From the NCBI GenBank assembly GCA_010015675.1, contig ML977007.1, positions 1-34,003 on the forward strand: a DNA stretch of 34,003 nt, given 5' to 3'. Origin of the DNA: Byssothecium circinans. Taxonomy: Eukaryota > Ascomycota > Dothideomycetes > Pleosporales > Massarinaceae. Of the stretch, positions 19,395 to 30,343 are shown in pieces (within the stretch, counting starts at the first letter, position 1; every line of letters begins with the position of its first letter). A program made the position numbers and the translations under genes. The notes under the pieces are model-generated. The model ran no database searches, was not told the DNA's origin, and worked only from the letters and a program-made list of their open reading frames with translations.

Positions 19395-20510
19395 TCAGTA
19401 TTTTATTTGATAGCCTTTTACCTGCCTGCAGGCGATGATTTAACTAGGCATGCTAAGGATGAGTCGCTTGATGAGCGCGCTTGGTATCCTCCGCCATGCC
19501 TCCTTTAAAGCCTCACAAAACTCATCCCAATGCTCTTAGGCTCTTGAGTAGTTATTAAATTAAGGAAACTTAGTATATATAATCCTTTTAAGCCTCTACT
19601 AAAGGTGCTTAATTAGGTTAAGGTCAGGTGAATAGGGTAGCCACTTAGTGACCTAAATGCCGTATCTCTCTAAGAAATCCTTTGCTACCCCTAACGTATA
19701 GATAGGAGCGTTATCCTGCATAAAGATCTCTCCTAGTTAGTAATAAAGTAATAAGCCCTCTTCTAAAGCCTCTAAATAGCTCTAGGTCGTATATCCTTAG
19801 TAGGCGGCTTATAGGTCTCTTTTTATGATTACTAATTTACTCCTTTATATACTACCCCTTTAAGTAAGCTACACCTCTGCCTATACTATTTATTAAGGAG
19901 GACAGCTCTTAGTATATTTAGTAACTATCTTATAACTCTATCTCTTATTAGGATATTGAAAGGCCTACTTAGTATTAGCCCTAGAGCCCTTTTGAATAGA
20001 GCACTTATCTAAGAAGTAAAATAGGTAGCGCCTTTATAGGTAGTTACAATACTCTCTAGACCACTTAAGCCTTAAAATAGCTATCGCATAGTTAATTTTA
20101 GGTCGCTTAGAGCATTGGTAGTTCCGTAATCTAACCTCTCTAATCGTGTGATAGATGGTAGAGCGTAAGGGGCTAGTAGTAAGGGAGTCTTATCTTATCT
20201 TACATATAAGCGTATTATACTTAATTTTTAGTATCTTTCATATAAAGTATTTAATTTGATTAATTATTCTTTGTAAGAGGTATTTTAGATAGCTAGAGCG
20301 AGGCAAATCCTTAGTAGTGTGGTGCTATGAAAATTAGTAGATAATTTTACGTATCCTACGCATGGTATGGCTAAACTTATTAGCTAGCTCTCTTATCATA
20401 TACCTAGCTTGCCACTTAGCAATGATTTGCTTATGCTTAAGGGGAGTAGTATTTAGCCTTTTATAGGCATTTCTAGAGATTTCTGTACTAAACTAACGTA
20501 GTTAAGGCAT
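19395..20510 (-). pseudogene. Tc1/mariner (fungal Ant1/Tan1-like) transposase
   Basis: From the ATG at 20510 to TGA at 19397-19395, 371 codons, close to the usual length of fungal members. The N-terminal helix-turn-helix region is clear: STEISRNAYKRLNTTPLKHK, WQARYMIRELANKFSHTMRR, IRKIIYQFS, TTKDLPRSSY. The C-terminal DDE region reads QDNAPIYTLGVAKDFLERYG and TKWLPYSPDLNLIKHL. The family motif is PIEHLW: the catalytic Glu is Lys (19610-19608) and the Trp codon is a stop, both G-to-A. With many TAG/TAA stops the enzyme is dead, although the ends are intact. Confidence 0.85.
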
Positions 20511-20543
20511 TGTAGTAGTAGGTTGAAGGTATTAACGCGTTTA

Positions 20544-20593
20544 CGCGTTTTAGTATTTCTCGCTTAGTAGAATGAACTTTTGACGCATTACTA
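20544..20593 (-). repeat. Right terminal inverted repeat of the Tc1/mariner element
   Basis: The reverse complement begins TAGTAATGCGTCAAAAGTTC and ends ATACTAAAACGCG, matching the left repeat. Confidence 0.8.
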
Positions 20594-20595
20594 TA

Positions 20596-21149
20596 CCTAG
20601 CACCTTACCTAGCTGCAATCCTATAAGTATCTAGTACCTGTACTCCCTAATGTTTAGCTTTACCATTATCTACGCATGGCTTGCTAACCTGCTCGCCTTA
20701 CCTTATCCATCTTAAAAACGCGCCCTTCCTAATAGGCACTATAACCTAAGCGACGTTAACTACTCTAGCCTACAAATATGAACCGTCGCTCGCTGTGGCG
20801 AAAGGGTAACACGGGCAATAGCTCCTAACTAGGCAAGCTTAGCGTAGTGAAAATAACATAGGTTAGATAAAGGCTATATAGAGGAGAATGCTATCTTAAT
20901 AGACAACGTGATAATACTAGCTTAAGTATCTCTGCATAATCTAGGAAGTCTAAGTTAAAGCTAGTAATAAGTCTAGCTAAGACCTTATAGGTTAAACTAG
21001 TATCTACGTATTAACTAGTAGTAATACTAAGGCTCTAATGCGTTTTCTACACTACCTACGCTTAATAGTAACTATACGCTAAGATGATTTAAATCTATGA
21101 AAACTTTTTACCTACGCCTAACTTATTATCATAATCTAAGTAAAATATT
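20596..21149. other. Unassigned stretch beside the Tc1/mariner element
   Basis: No gene recognised. A less mutated patch (20780-20815, GAACCGTCGCTCGCTGTGGC) stands out. GTTTTCTACACTACCTA near 21042 recurs as GTTTTCTACACCACCTA near 21180. Confidence 0.35.
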
Positions 21150-22870
21150 CTACTAATACTTAACTTCTTTTTAGTAAAGTTTTCTACACCACCTAACTAA
21201 CCTATCTATTAGCTTATTATTATTAGGATAGTTATTAGCATCTCTATCCTCCTCTTAGTACTATATCTAGTAATCTAGCCTTTTTAAAGGTCTAGGTTAG
21301 GTTAAATCATCTTTATAAAAGTTATAGAGCTTATATAAGTTATTCTTAAAGTTAGCTACGTTATACCACTTTAGATTATCGTCGTAGCTAAGCTATTTCA
21401 CATGGTATTCAAGCTTTCTCTTAAAGATATAGGCCTCTAGAACTTGCTTAACCTTATATTTATCCTTTTTATCTTCTTAGGTAGGAAGAGCTAGTTTAGA
21501 CTAGGAACGCGCTACTAAAGCGCACTTAAGCTAAAGCCTAGGTGATGACTCCTTATAAAAGTTTACGCTCTAGAAATTATTATTTTCCTTATTTACCTTA
21601 GCTTCTCTAGTCTCTAAAAACGTTATATTATCTATTTATCTATTAGAATTTATAAGTAACAACTCTTTAGGTAGTTAATCTTACTAATGTACTCTTAATC
21701 TTTATTAGCTTTATTATTAAGACTATTCCTTAATTCGCTACACTACGAGGATAGTAGCGTATCATCTTTACTTTTATTTTAATCTAATATAATTTCCGAG
21801 ATTAGCGAGGAGCCTAAGCTAGTAGAAGACGAGGCTTTAAGTAAAGTAAAGTAAGATGTTACCCTCTTCTCTTAGTTCTAAATTATATAACTTTTATTAA
21901 TAAATTTATATATTAGATCTTCTATCTTCTATCTTAATAGCCATCTCTTACTAACGCATGTTTGCTTAGTTAGTCTAGGTCTCCCTCCGTCCGCTAACCT
22001 AGACCTTTTAAGAGTACTCTTAAAATTAATATAGTAGACGTCTTTAAGATAAAACTAAAGCTTCTATAATAACGTAAATAACTCTCTATAATAGAGCTTG
22101 CTTAAAGGGCATATTAGTAACTTAGAATCTTTAGAATGCTAATGATAGATATAGTCTTTTTATTTAGCCATCTTAAGGAACTACCACATTTGCATTATAG
22201 GGGGTATGGACTTATTACCTAAATAGTTAAGATAAAACCCTAAAGTAGCAAGTATTCCTCTATAGATTAGTAGGTTGCACTACGTAAGGATCGTTTTAGG
22301 CTTGTCTAAATAGGCTTAGTAATAAGTATTCTATTCCTTTTAGCTAATAAACTATCTACTGCAAAGGAAGCAAAATTCTATGAACTCATAGCTTTTCTTA
22401 AGCTACTTTTGATGGCAACTAAGTATGTGTTTCCACTATATAGTAGCTAGTTAACTATTAGACATTCTTTAATTAAACGTTACATTATAATAATAGGTAA
22501 GATTGCATACCTATAAATCTTTAGCGTAAAGCCTATTTTTAGATAGTAGCATTTATCTAGCTTTAGACCTAGTTAGAATGCTACTTTCTCTTCTTGTAAA
22601 TAGAGCTTAACTAGATCTTAGAGGATAGTCTTACCTATATTACTACGTATAATAGCGTCAATAAACATGCTAGACGCTAGATAGTTACGCACTAGCGTAA
22701 GTTTTCACGCTTATTAGAATATAGTTCTATGATAGCCTATAGTAATAGGCAAGAAAGGATTTCTTTTTACTACCTCTAGAATACCTTCTTCTGGAATCCC
22801 TCCATACTATTCCTAGAAGAATTAATTCTAAATAGTAGTATTTAATTAGTAAATTACTTATTACGTGTTC
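21150..22870 (-). pseudogene. FluG/DUF3435-like protein, C-terminal half with C2H2 zinc finger and chromodomain-like end
   Basis: Read downward from 22870: SMFIDAIIRSNIGKTILQDL and KCYYLKIGFTLKIYRYAILP match the pattern that precedes the zinc finger in fungal FluG/DUF3435 proteins. The finger itself is EFCFLCSRQFISQKEWNTYY followed by QAYLDKPKT (22378-22290); its His residues are Tyr by CAY-to-TAY change. At 21461-21260 a chromodomain-like block reads KYKVKQVLEAYIFKRKLEYH, then DDNLKWYNVANFKNNLYKLY and RPLKRLDY. Stops are RIP-type and frames shift between blocks. The family name rests on recalled motif order and needs a profile search. Confidence 0.5.
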
Positions 22871-23012
22871 AATATAATGCTATTAGTGTTTTAGCTTTTT
22901 AATACATGAGAGACGTTAACTCTCCCGTCGCTAGCTCTCTGTACACCTATATTATCCTACGTAATACGTTTTCATCAACAATACTATACTTTTATCGCTT
23001 GATTTGATTAAT

Positions 23013-23600
23013 ATGACTTCTTTCAACACTTAGAGAATGCCTAAGAGTACTCAAGTAGCTATTTTCAAGGACAAGAGCGCTGGGTCGCTAACTAAACTTG
23101 ATACTATAGATATCCCTATGCCTACCTTACTTTAAGAGATAAATAATAGGAGTGTAGAAGTACTTCTAGCTAGCCTATTAAGTGTTTCTTAAGCCTAGTT
23201 TAACTATAGGTGAGTAGTGTAAGAGCTAAATATCTAAAACTATACTATATAGTAATTGATTTACTATTAATCCTTACTATAAGCTTTAAACTAGAGAGGA
23301 TATTTTTTAACGCTAATGTTATTCTTACGCCACGTCGCGCACGCCTTAGAGAAGAGCTATTACAAGGATCTCTGTGCCTTAGTAACTAGAGTAGAGCTAG
23401 TCTTATCACTCTTAAAGAGTATAGGTAATAGTATTAGGGTACTAAGGTTGCGGAGATTAGTTCTTTCAACGACTACCTTTATAGGAGAGTTAACGGTGAT
23501 GGTAATAGTAGCAATGATAACGAGCGTATATTATTTTAAGAGCAATAGGATAGTTCAATTAGTAGCGACGGTGATAGTAACTAATATACGTTGATTTATT
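23013..23600 (+). pseudogene. Unidentified small gene with Ser/Asp-rich end
   Basis: From ATG 23013 (MTSFNTQRMPKSTQVAIFKD) the frame continues through MPTLLQEINNRSVEVLLASL and VVQELNIQNYTIQQLIYYQ. It then shifts once (indel or intron; a GTGAGT lies at 23212) to FKLERIFFNANVILTPRRA, LREELLQGSLCLSNQSRASL, TKVAEISSFNDYLYRRVNGD and an acidic Ser/Asn/Asp tail. About 190 codons. No family is recognised; a gag-like or regulatory protein is possible. It lies between the two halves of the FluG-like gene on the opposite strand, so it may have been inserted there. A stop-free 92-codon frame over 23316-23594 is a different frame and probably a shadow. Confidence 0.35.
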
Positions 23601-23639
23601 ATATGTATAATATTGTTACTACGTAACTAGCTCCGTAGA

Positions 23640-25640
23640 AATTAATATATCACGTAAGGATAAGCTTATTTTAGCGTTTAAAGCTACTATACAATTAGTT
23701 AGTAAGTTTCAAATAGTAGTATAAAGTAAATCCTAGGAGCCTCTAGATAGATCTTAGAGAGAATCCTTTCCTTCTTTGCCTATTACTAATAGCCTATGCA
23801 TTCTTTTGTATAGGTATTGACTTTACTCGCGAGTTAAGTAGGCTATTCTCCTTAACACCTACAAAGCACTTCTAAAATTAGCTTTCGTTTCTAGGCTTGC
23901 AACTCCTTGCGTTTATTCTTTAATAGTGCGTTATCTAAAGAAAGATTCTTAAGTTTTACTTTAATGTCCTTAAACTTAGCGCTTTACTTAAGCTTATGCT
24001 ACTTTTCTGCTAGCAGCGACTCCTACAGCTCTAGATTCTAAGTAATAAGCAAGGAATAGAAAAGGTCTATAATATCTGTGTAATAGTCTTTATTATAGAA
24101 GAAGGTAGCCTAACTATCCATTCTAGCATTATTAGCTGCGTAATAATTATGATATACCGCTAGGTCACGCTATCCACCCTATTTTATTCTTGTGTCCTAT
24201 GAATAGTTTCTATCTACATACAGCATAAGTTAGGTATATAGAGTGCTATAGAATAGTATACGTACTAGTAAGGATTAAACCCTCTACTCTAAAATTATGC
24301 ACTATTAGGGGTTTATTATAGCTAGCATAAAAGCCTTATTTTTAAAGATATTAGCTAAATGCGCTTATAGTTTCTATCTTTCTATTACTTCCCTTAAAGA
24401 ATAGTAGGTCCTAGACGCTTAGATTCTAGTAGAGTTAAATTATTTACTTATCTTATAAAAGTTCTAGTGCTAGAACCTTATCTATTAACTTATAATCTCT
24501 AAATGCATTTTTTGCTATGCACATAGTAACTATTACAAGTATTAGATTATAAAATAGTAGGTAAGTTTTAACACTTTTATGCAACGCATGCTCTAGTCTA
24601 TTCTATAATTAGTATTAAGTACGTGTATAACAAGCATTAATTTTACCTCTTATCTAGAGTAAACATTATGCACTTTACGTTTTACTAGAGTTATATAGCA
24701 AATTCTATGTTACTACACTTGTTATGAAAGATAGTAAAGATTATTTCCTAACCCATTATTATTAGTTTATGCAGGCTACTTTAAGATAGACTTACCTAAA
24801 AACGTAAGCCTCTACTAGATCTAAGGCGACATGTAGATTCTATAAATTCGCTAATTCTTAAAGTACTAAAAATATAGGCTATAGTAAGAGCCTATACCTT
24901 AACTCTACGCTATAGCTTTAAAAGCATGAACTAATTATTCTTTCACTACTGTGTTCCTAGGTGTAAAAAATGAATTTATGAGCCATATCACCGTAGTCTC
25001 TTTCTAAAGGGCAGCTTAAGGATATTATATAGTCGTACTTAATAAACTATACTATGCAATTAGTACTAATGCTATAAAATGCCTAGCTAGCCGTAGTAGA
25101 CTTATATTTAAGGTAGATAGTACTACATTTAAGCTTATTACCTTTACTAGCTCTTTCTTCTTCCCTTTTTTATTTATTTTCTTACTTTCCTGTTCCTTAT
25201 CTATCCTAGCTCGCCTCTAGCTAGTAGTAAAGTTTTTGTAGTACTAAACTATAGTCTATAAGCCTAGCTTTTCATTACTATACCTACCTTTAATTCTAAG
25301 CGTAATAGACATAACATAGTTTTTAGATATCTTAATAGTGTTTAGATTTGCTCCTAGATTTAACTTCTTATATCTAGTTTTAAAATTTTATGTTAGTGAG
25401 GTTTACTAGGCTTAGAGATACTAGTGTAGACTTACTAATCCTATAATACTAATGCGCGCTTATAGTTTTTCTTTATCTTTAGCTAAAGCTCTTTTAAAAC
25501 CTATTTTTTATTAATAACGTCTTTCTTCTTCTCTATGGCCACGTTCTAACTAGCATGCTTAAAGAAGGCTTCTAGCAAAATCTTCTGCAGCATATCAATG
25601 GTACGAGAAGCTGTAGTGTAAGAAATAGAATAAGAAATAG
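23640..25640 (-). pseudogene. FluG/DUF3435-like protein, N-terminal and central part
   Basis: Minus-strand blocks read from 25600 down include FKHASQNVAIEKKKDVINKK, YVMSITLRIKGRYSNEKLGL followed by QTIVQYYKNFTTSQRRARID, GSYYSLYFQYFKNQRIYRIY, RDLAVYHNYYAANNARMDSQ, DYYTDIIDLFYSLL and LKNLSLDNALLKNKRKELQA. The last three follow the order I know for the region after the tyrosine-recombinase-like domain in fungal FluG/DUF3435 proteins, a family related to Crypton and Starship recombinases. The catalytic residues cannot be pinpointed because of heavy mutation and frameshifts. The start is uncertain. Confidence 0.45.
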
Positions 25641-26079
25641 CATAAAGTTCTAAAACTAATAGTAATGCTACTAAGAAGATAAGAAAGTTGTAGTAATAGC
25701 TAAGGTAGTTAGGTAAGCTTAACCTAGTAGTATAATAGTGCCTTTATACTATAAAGGTAGAGCACAAGCCACCTTAGTAAGGAGAGATAGCGCTATATCA
25801 TAGGACGCTAGGGGGCGTAAAGTAAAGGGGCCTATTTTGTCCCTAGTCCTTAAGGGACAATTCTATCTCTTTTCTAAAACGTACCCTAGAGCCTAAAGCC
25901 TGCCTTTAAGCATCCTTCTTATCTAGACTTGACAGAATTGTAAGGGTCTATCTAACTTATAAATAAGTATAATTAGCTATTAGTAAAGCGCGGGGCAACG
26001 TAACTAAGTAGTAGGTAAGTAGCCTAAGGAGTAGGTAAGCTAAAGGTAATTAGAACCTAAGAAAAGTAGTGCTGCTTAC
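25641..26079. other. Unassigned stretch between the FluG-like gene and gypsy
   Basis: No gene seen. It holds GGGGCCTATTTTGTCCC and a GTCCCT...AGGGAC inverted motif near 25836-25855. A gypsy 5' LTR is expected here but not found. Confidence 0.35.
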
Positions 26080-26099
26080 TAACTATAGTAGGAAAAAGA

Positions 26100-29000
26100 G
26101 TACTAGAGAAATTTGACTATCTACCTAGTTAAACTAGATAGATTAACAAGATATTACCTTATAAGATTAGGAAGATCTATAAGAAAGACCCTTTATAGAT
26201 AGGAATTATCTAGATATAAAGAGTTACGCTTATAAAGGATGAACCCTAACCTATAATACCACTAGAATATAAGGAATTTTAAGATCTATTTAAGGAATAA
26301 GATAAAACCATATTACTAGACTACTAGGAATAGGATTACGAGATTTACCTAAAAGAAGGCGTAAAGTTACGCCTAGGACTAATATATCCACTTACACGAG
26401 ACTAGTAGTAGGAACTGCAAACGTATATTAAGAAGAATATAAAGTAAGGATATATATAAGAAAGTGCAAGCCTAATAGCTTCACTAATTCTCTTTATTTT
26501 TAAAAAGAATAAGAAGCTGTGACTCTATATAGACTTTAGATAGCTTAACTATATTATAAGGAAGAACTATTACTTTCTTTCTTTAATCTAGGAACTTATG
26601 GACTATCTCTAAAGGGTTAAGTAGATTATAAAATTTAATGTATAAGATAGATTCTATTAAATATAGATAGCCAAGGGCTTTAAATAGCTAATAGCCTTTA
26701 AAACTTGTTATAGATTGTATGAGTATACGGTTATACTCTTTAGACTAACAAACGCGCTTGCAATGTTTTAGGCGCTTGTTAACAGAGCACTGCACGAATA
26801 CTTAGACGTTTTTATAACTGTGTATCTAGATAATATACTAGTGTATACCTTAGAAACGCTTAAGAATTACATTAAATACATTAAGAAAGTACTTAAGAAG
26901 CTTAGGGAGTATTAATTACTCTTACAGCCCAAAAAATACGAATTCTACGTTAAAAAAATGGATTACTTAGGATTTATAGTCTCACGAGACGGCATCGCTA
27001 TAGACCTAAAGAAAGTCAAAACTATAAAAGACTAGCTAAAACCTAAAATAGTGAAAGACGTATAATTCTTTCTAGGATTCATTAACTTCTACTAAAAGTT
27101 TATTATAGGATACTTAAAAACTACAGCGCCTTTTATAGAGATTACTAAAAAGGATTATAAGGAGTTTAAATAAAGAATAAAATAGTAAAAAGCTTTTAAG
27201 AAGCTTAAGGAGTTGTTTCTATTAGCCTTTATATTATAGATGCATGACCTAAAATGGCTACTAAGGGTAGAGATAAATGCATTAAACTACGCCCTAAGAG
27301 TAATACTCTTATAGCAAGGTAAAGATAGAAAATAAAGACTAGTATTCTACTACTCTTAAAAATTCTTAAAAATAGAACTTAACTATGATGTTTACGATAA
27401 GGAACTACTAGCGATAGTAGATGCCTTTAAGTAGTAGCAAGCCTAGCTAGTAGGCGCTAAATACTAGGTAAAAGTATATTTAGATTACTAAAACCTAATA
27501 AGTTTTATAATGACTAAGAAACTTAACTAACAATAGGTTAGATAGGCTAAAATAATAGCTAACTATGATTTCAAAGTACACTATCGCCTAGGATTGCTAA
27601 ACGGAGCGGCGGATGCTTTTAGCTAAAGATCTGACCTTTAGGATACGAACTAACCTATTACGCATGACGTAGTCCTATGAAAAGACAGTAATAATAGTCT
27701 AAGCTATAATTAACCCTATTTAACTAAGGTAGCTAGGATTAATTACTAGAGACTAAAGGTATACGACTTTATAGACTATAGTCAATTAACCTTAGAATAA
27801 AAGGTAGAATATGACTTAGTTAAGTACCTTAGAATAGGACTACCCTAGAATAAGGAATAATGGATTATACCGCAGAAAGCTTATATACTAACCTTAATAC
27901 GAAAATTATATAAGTCTAAGGAATACGGACACCTAGGGATCAACAAAATAGTTTAACGAATTTTAAATAAGTACTTAATCCCTAATGTACAAAAAGTAGT
28001 TTAAAATGCGATAGGTAACTATTTAGCATGTTCTAAGAATAAGCCTAAGAGACATAAGCCCTACGGATTACTCTAATTACTAAAACTACCCGCACGCCTA
28101 TAGATTAGCGTTACGATAGACTTTATTATAAAACTCCTAAAATTGTTAAAACCTAGATTAGCACGGCTATGCGACTTAATATTAGTAATTGTTAATTGAT
28201 TAACTAAAGCTTAATATTCGTATTAATAGAAGAAATAGTTATAGCTAAGGAAATAGCTTATAAGGTAACTAAAGCACTTATTAGCTAATACGGAGTACTA
28301 GAATAGTTTATTACTAATTATAGGACGCTATTTACCTCTAAGTATTAGAGCACGTTTCTAGCGAAGCTTAAAGTTAATAAAAGGCTTTTAACTAGCTTCT
28401 ATCTATAGATAAATAGATAGATAGAATATACGAACTAGACACTAGAATAGTATCTAAGGATATACGCTAATAAGCTATAAGATAACTAGGTTAAACTCCT
28501 ATTAATAACGCAATTAGCCTATAACAGCACGAGATCTATAATAATAGGATACTTGCCGCACTACGCGAATTATGGATATAAGCTAATTACTTATTAAAAT
28601 CCTAAGGATATTAAAAGTCTTTTAGCTAAAGCTAATAATAAGGCATGACTCCTTCGCGAACTACATAATGAATTAAGCTAACAAATTGCTTAAAGGAACC
28701 TTATGATAGCTAGATTAGCAAATAAGAAAAGGCTTAAGAGACTAACCTTTAAAAAGGGGGATAAAGTTTTTCTATTATAAAAAAATTTAAAAACTAAATG
28801 ACTATGCGATAAACTAGATAACCTTCGCATAAGACTATTCTAGATCCTAGAAGCTAAGGGACTAGTAACGTTTAAACTAAAACTCCCTAAAAGTATGCGT
28901 ATATATCTTATTTTTTATAAATTACTCTTTAAACTAGTACCCTTAGACGCTAAGATTAAAACGCAAATTAAACTTAAAGACGAAGATTACAAAGTTAAGG

Positions 29001-29230
29001 AAATTAAGGACCTATAGAAATTTAGGCGTTAGTAGAAGTACTTAGTTAAGTAGAAGGACTAGCTAGATAGCTAGAATACCTAGGAACTAATATAGAATCT
29101 TATAGGCTGTAAGGATTTAGTAAAGGAATATTACTAACGGTATCTAAAGGCAGCAGTTCTAAGTTCGCTAGGAAAGTAGAGAAGTTAAAAGATAAAGAAG
29201 GATTAAATAAGATAAAAGAGTTAGCCTATA
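26100..29230 (+). pseudogene. Gypsy pol: reverse transcriptase, RNase H, integrase, chromodomain
   Basis: In order on the + strand: LEYKEFQDLFKEQDKTILLD and QELQTYIKKNIKQGYI leading into the reverse transcriptase; LYEYTVILFRLTNALAMFQA; the active-site box YLDNILVY at 26823-26846, where the family has YLDDILIY; KKYEFYVKKMDYLGFIVS and FFLGFINFYQKFI; RNase H with LNYDVYDKELLAIVDAFK; integrase with GHLGINKIVQRI and RHKPYGLLQLL (~27925-28080) and the core Asp in VTIDFI; and a chromodomain-like end KFRRQQKYLVKQKDQL with LVKEYYQRY (~29010-29140). The second Asp of YLDD is Asn and integrase zinc and Asp residues are altered, all by G-to-A. Stops are RIP-type. The protein-end chromodomain places it with chromoviruses. 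Confidence 0.85.
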
Positions 29231-29299
29231 ACTAGCCTAGGTTAGTTAATAGTTTAATTAGTAGTAGTAAAGGAATTTTAGTAATAACTATACCTATCC

Positions 29300-29490
29300 T
29301 TTTTAAAGTTTTTGCAGAGGCACCTATCTTCTTTTCTAGGGACTTAAGCTCCTTAATTACGACCTTTTTATAGTTAAATAGTTCGTTTTCTTCTTTAGTA
29401 GTAAAATCTAACTACTCTTCTAGATTAAGCTTATAACGCTTAATTTCGCGAAGCTTTTAATAAAGCTATTAACGCTTCTAAGCTACTATA
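29300..29490 (-). pseudogene. Short antisense coiled-coil ORF after gypsy pol
   Basis: Minus-strand frame FAIVAQKRQQLYQKLREIKR, LNLEEQLDFTTKEENELFNY and KELKSLEKKIGASAKTLKRI, about 70 codons with only RIP-type stops. It is a charged, heptad-like helix with no further domain. I do not know its function. It lies between pol and the 3' LTR on the opposite strand. Confidence 0.35.
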
Positions 29491-29830
29491 GCAAACTCTT
29501 TTTTTTAAAGAAATAGGCTACACTATACGCTAGCCGTGATGCAGTCAGCGCAACTCCCTTTTAATAATAATAGATACTTAAAACCCTTTGCTAGATAATA
29601 ACGATAGGATTTCATCATAACGTGATCCAGGGCGCGGATACGGGTAAGACGGGCTTAGTAATAGTTAGTTAACTTCGTAGGTTCCTTAAGCATAGTTAAG
29701 TAAAAGATTATGAAACATCTATAGAGGATATAATCTTATAGTAGATAAGGGAGATGCGCGCTTTATATATTAGCTACACCTAGATGTGGTACGGCAGCTA
29801 GATCCTTTAGGATATTAGGATAATACTCTT

Positions 29831-29841
29831 AAAGAGGGAGA
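29831..29841 (+). promoter_or_regulatory. Putative polypurine tract of gypsy
   Basis: AAAGAGGGAGA directly before TGATATTAT, the position and composition expected for the plus-strand primer next to the 3' LTR. Confidence 0.5.
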
Positions 29842-30343
29842 TGATATTATAAATAAAAAGAATATAGAGTATCTAGGACTAGATAATACAGCGTAAGAAG
29901 TATTAAGCCTAGGGAATAGCAACACGATGATACGCAAGGCAGGATTAGGTTAGCAGTTATATAATAGTAGAATGCTTAGTAAGATTAGTAGTCTTAGCAC
30001 TAAGCAACTTAAGCATAAGATGCTTAGTATAATCTATAGGATTGCTACTAAGCATACTAATCATAATAACTTAAAGGGATAAAGTAGGCAGGATAAAGAC
30101 TAGATAGATCTCTTTTATCTTTCTAATTCTAATTCTTCGTAGTTAACTCTCTTTAGTTTATTTCTTACCTAGATTGATACTTAGTTATTCTATAGTTAGT
30201 TATAGAATTAGTTGTCTCTAGATAAACACTTTTTATGCATTTGCTTCTTAAATTACTAAAGCTTACTACCTAAACTATATACTTTATACTACCTTCCCCC
30301 CTTAACACGCATCAGGATTAGGCAAGTATACCCCTTAGTAACA
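29842..30343 (+). repeat. Putative 3' LTR of gypsy
   Basis: Begins TGATATTATAAAT after the purine tract and ends CCCCTTAGTAACA, directly followed by copia protease sequence; about 502 bp with TG...CA ends. A TATATAAT lies near 29955. No 5' copy exists in the window for comparison. Confidence 0.5.

Larger units (their letters stand above)
19258..20593 (-). mobile_element. Tc1/mariner-type DNA transposon, full length
   Basis: The 1336-bp element has roughly 50-bp terminal inverted repeats (19258-19309 and 20544-20593) and TA dinucleotides on both sides (19256-19257, 20594-20595), the target duplication of this superfamily. One transposase gene fills the interior on the minus strand. Confidence 0.85.
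26080..30343 (+). mobile_element. Ty3/gypsy chromovirus, 5'-truncated, with 3' LTR
   Basis: A pol reading frame is followed by an antisense small ORF, a purine tract and a putative 3' LTR of about 500 bp ending in ACA beside copia sequence. gag, most of protease and the 5' LTR are missing on the left, so the element is truncated or its 5' part was deleted. Confidence 0.75.

Noticed and set aside
23316..23594. Stop-free 92-codon + strand ORF
   Set aside because: A neighbouring frame gives better protein-like sequence continuous with the upstream block; this one is probably a shadow.
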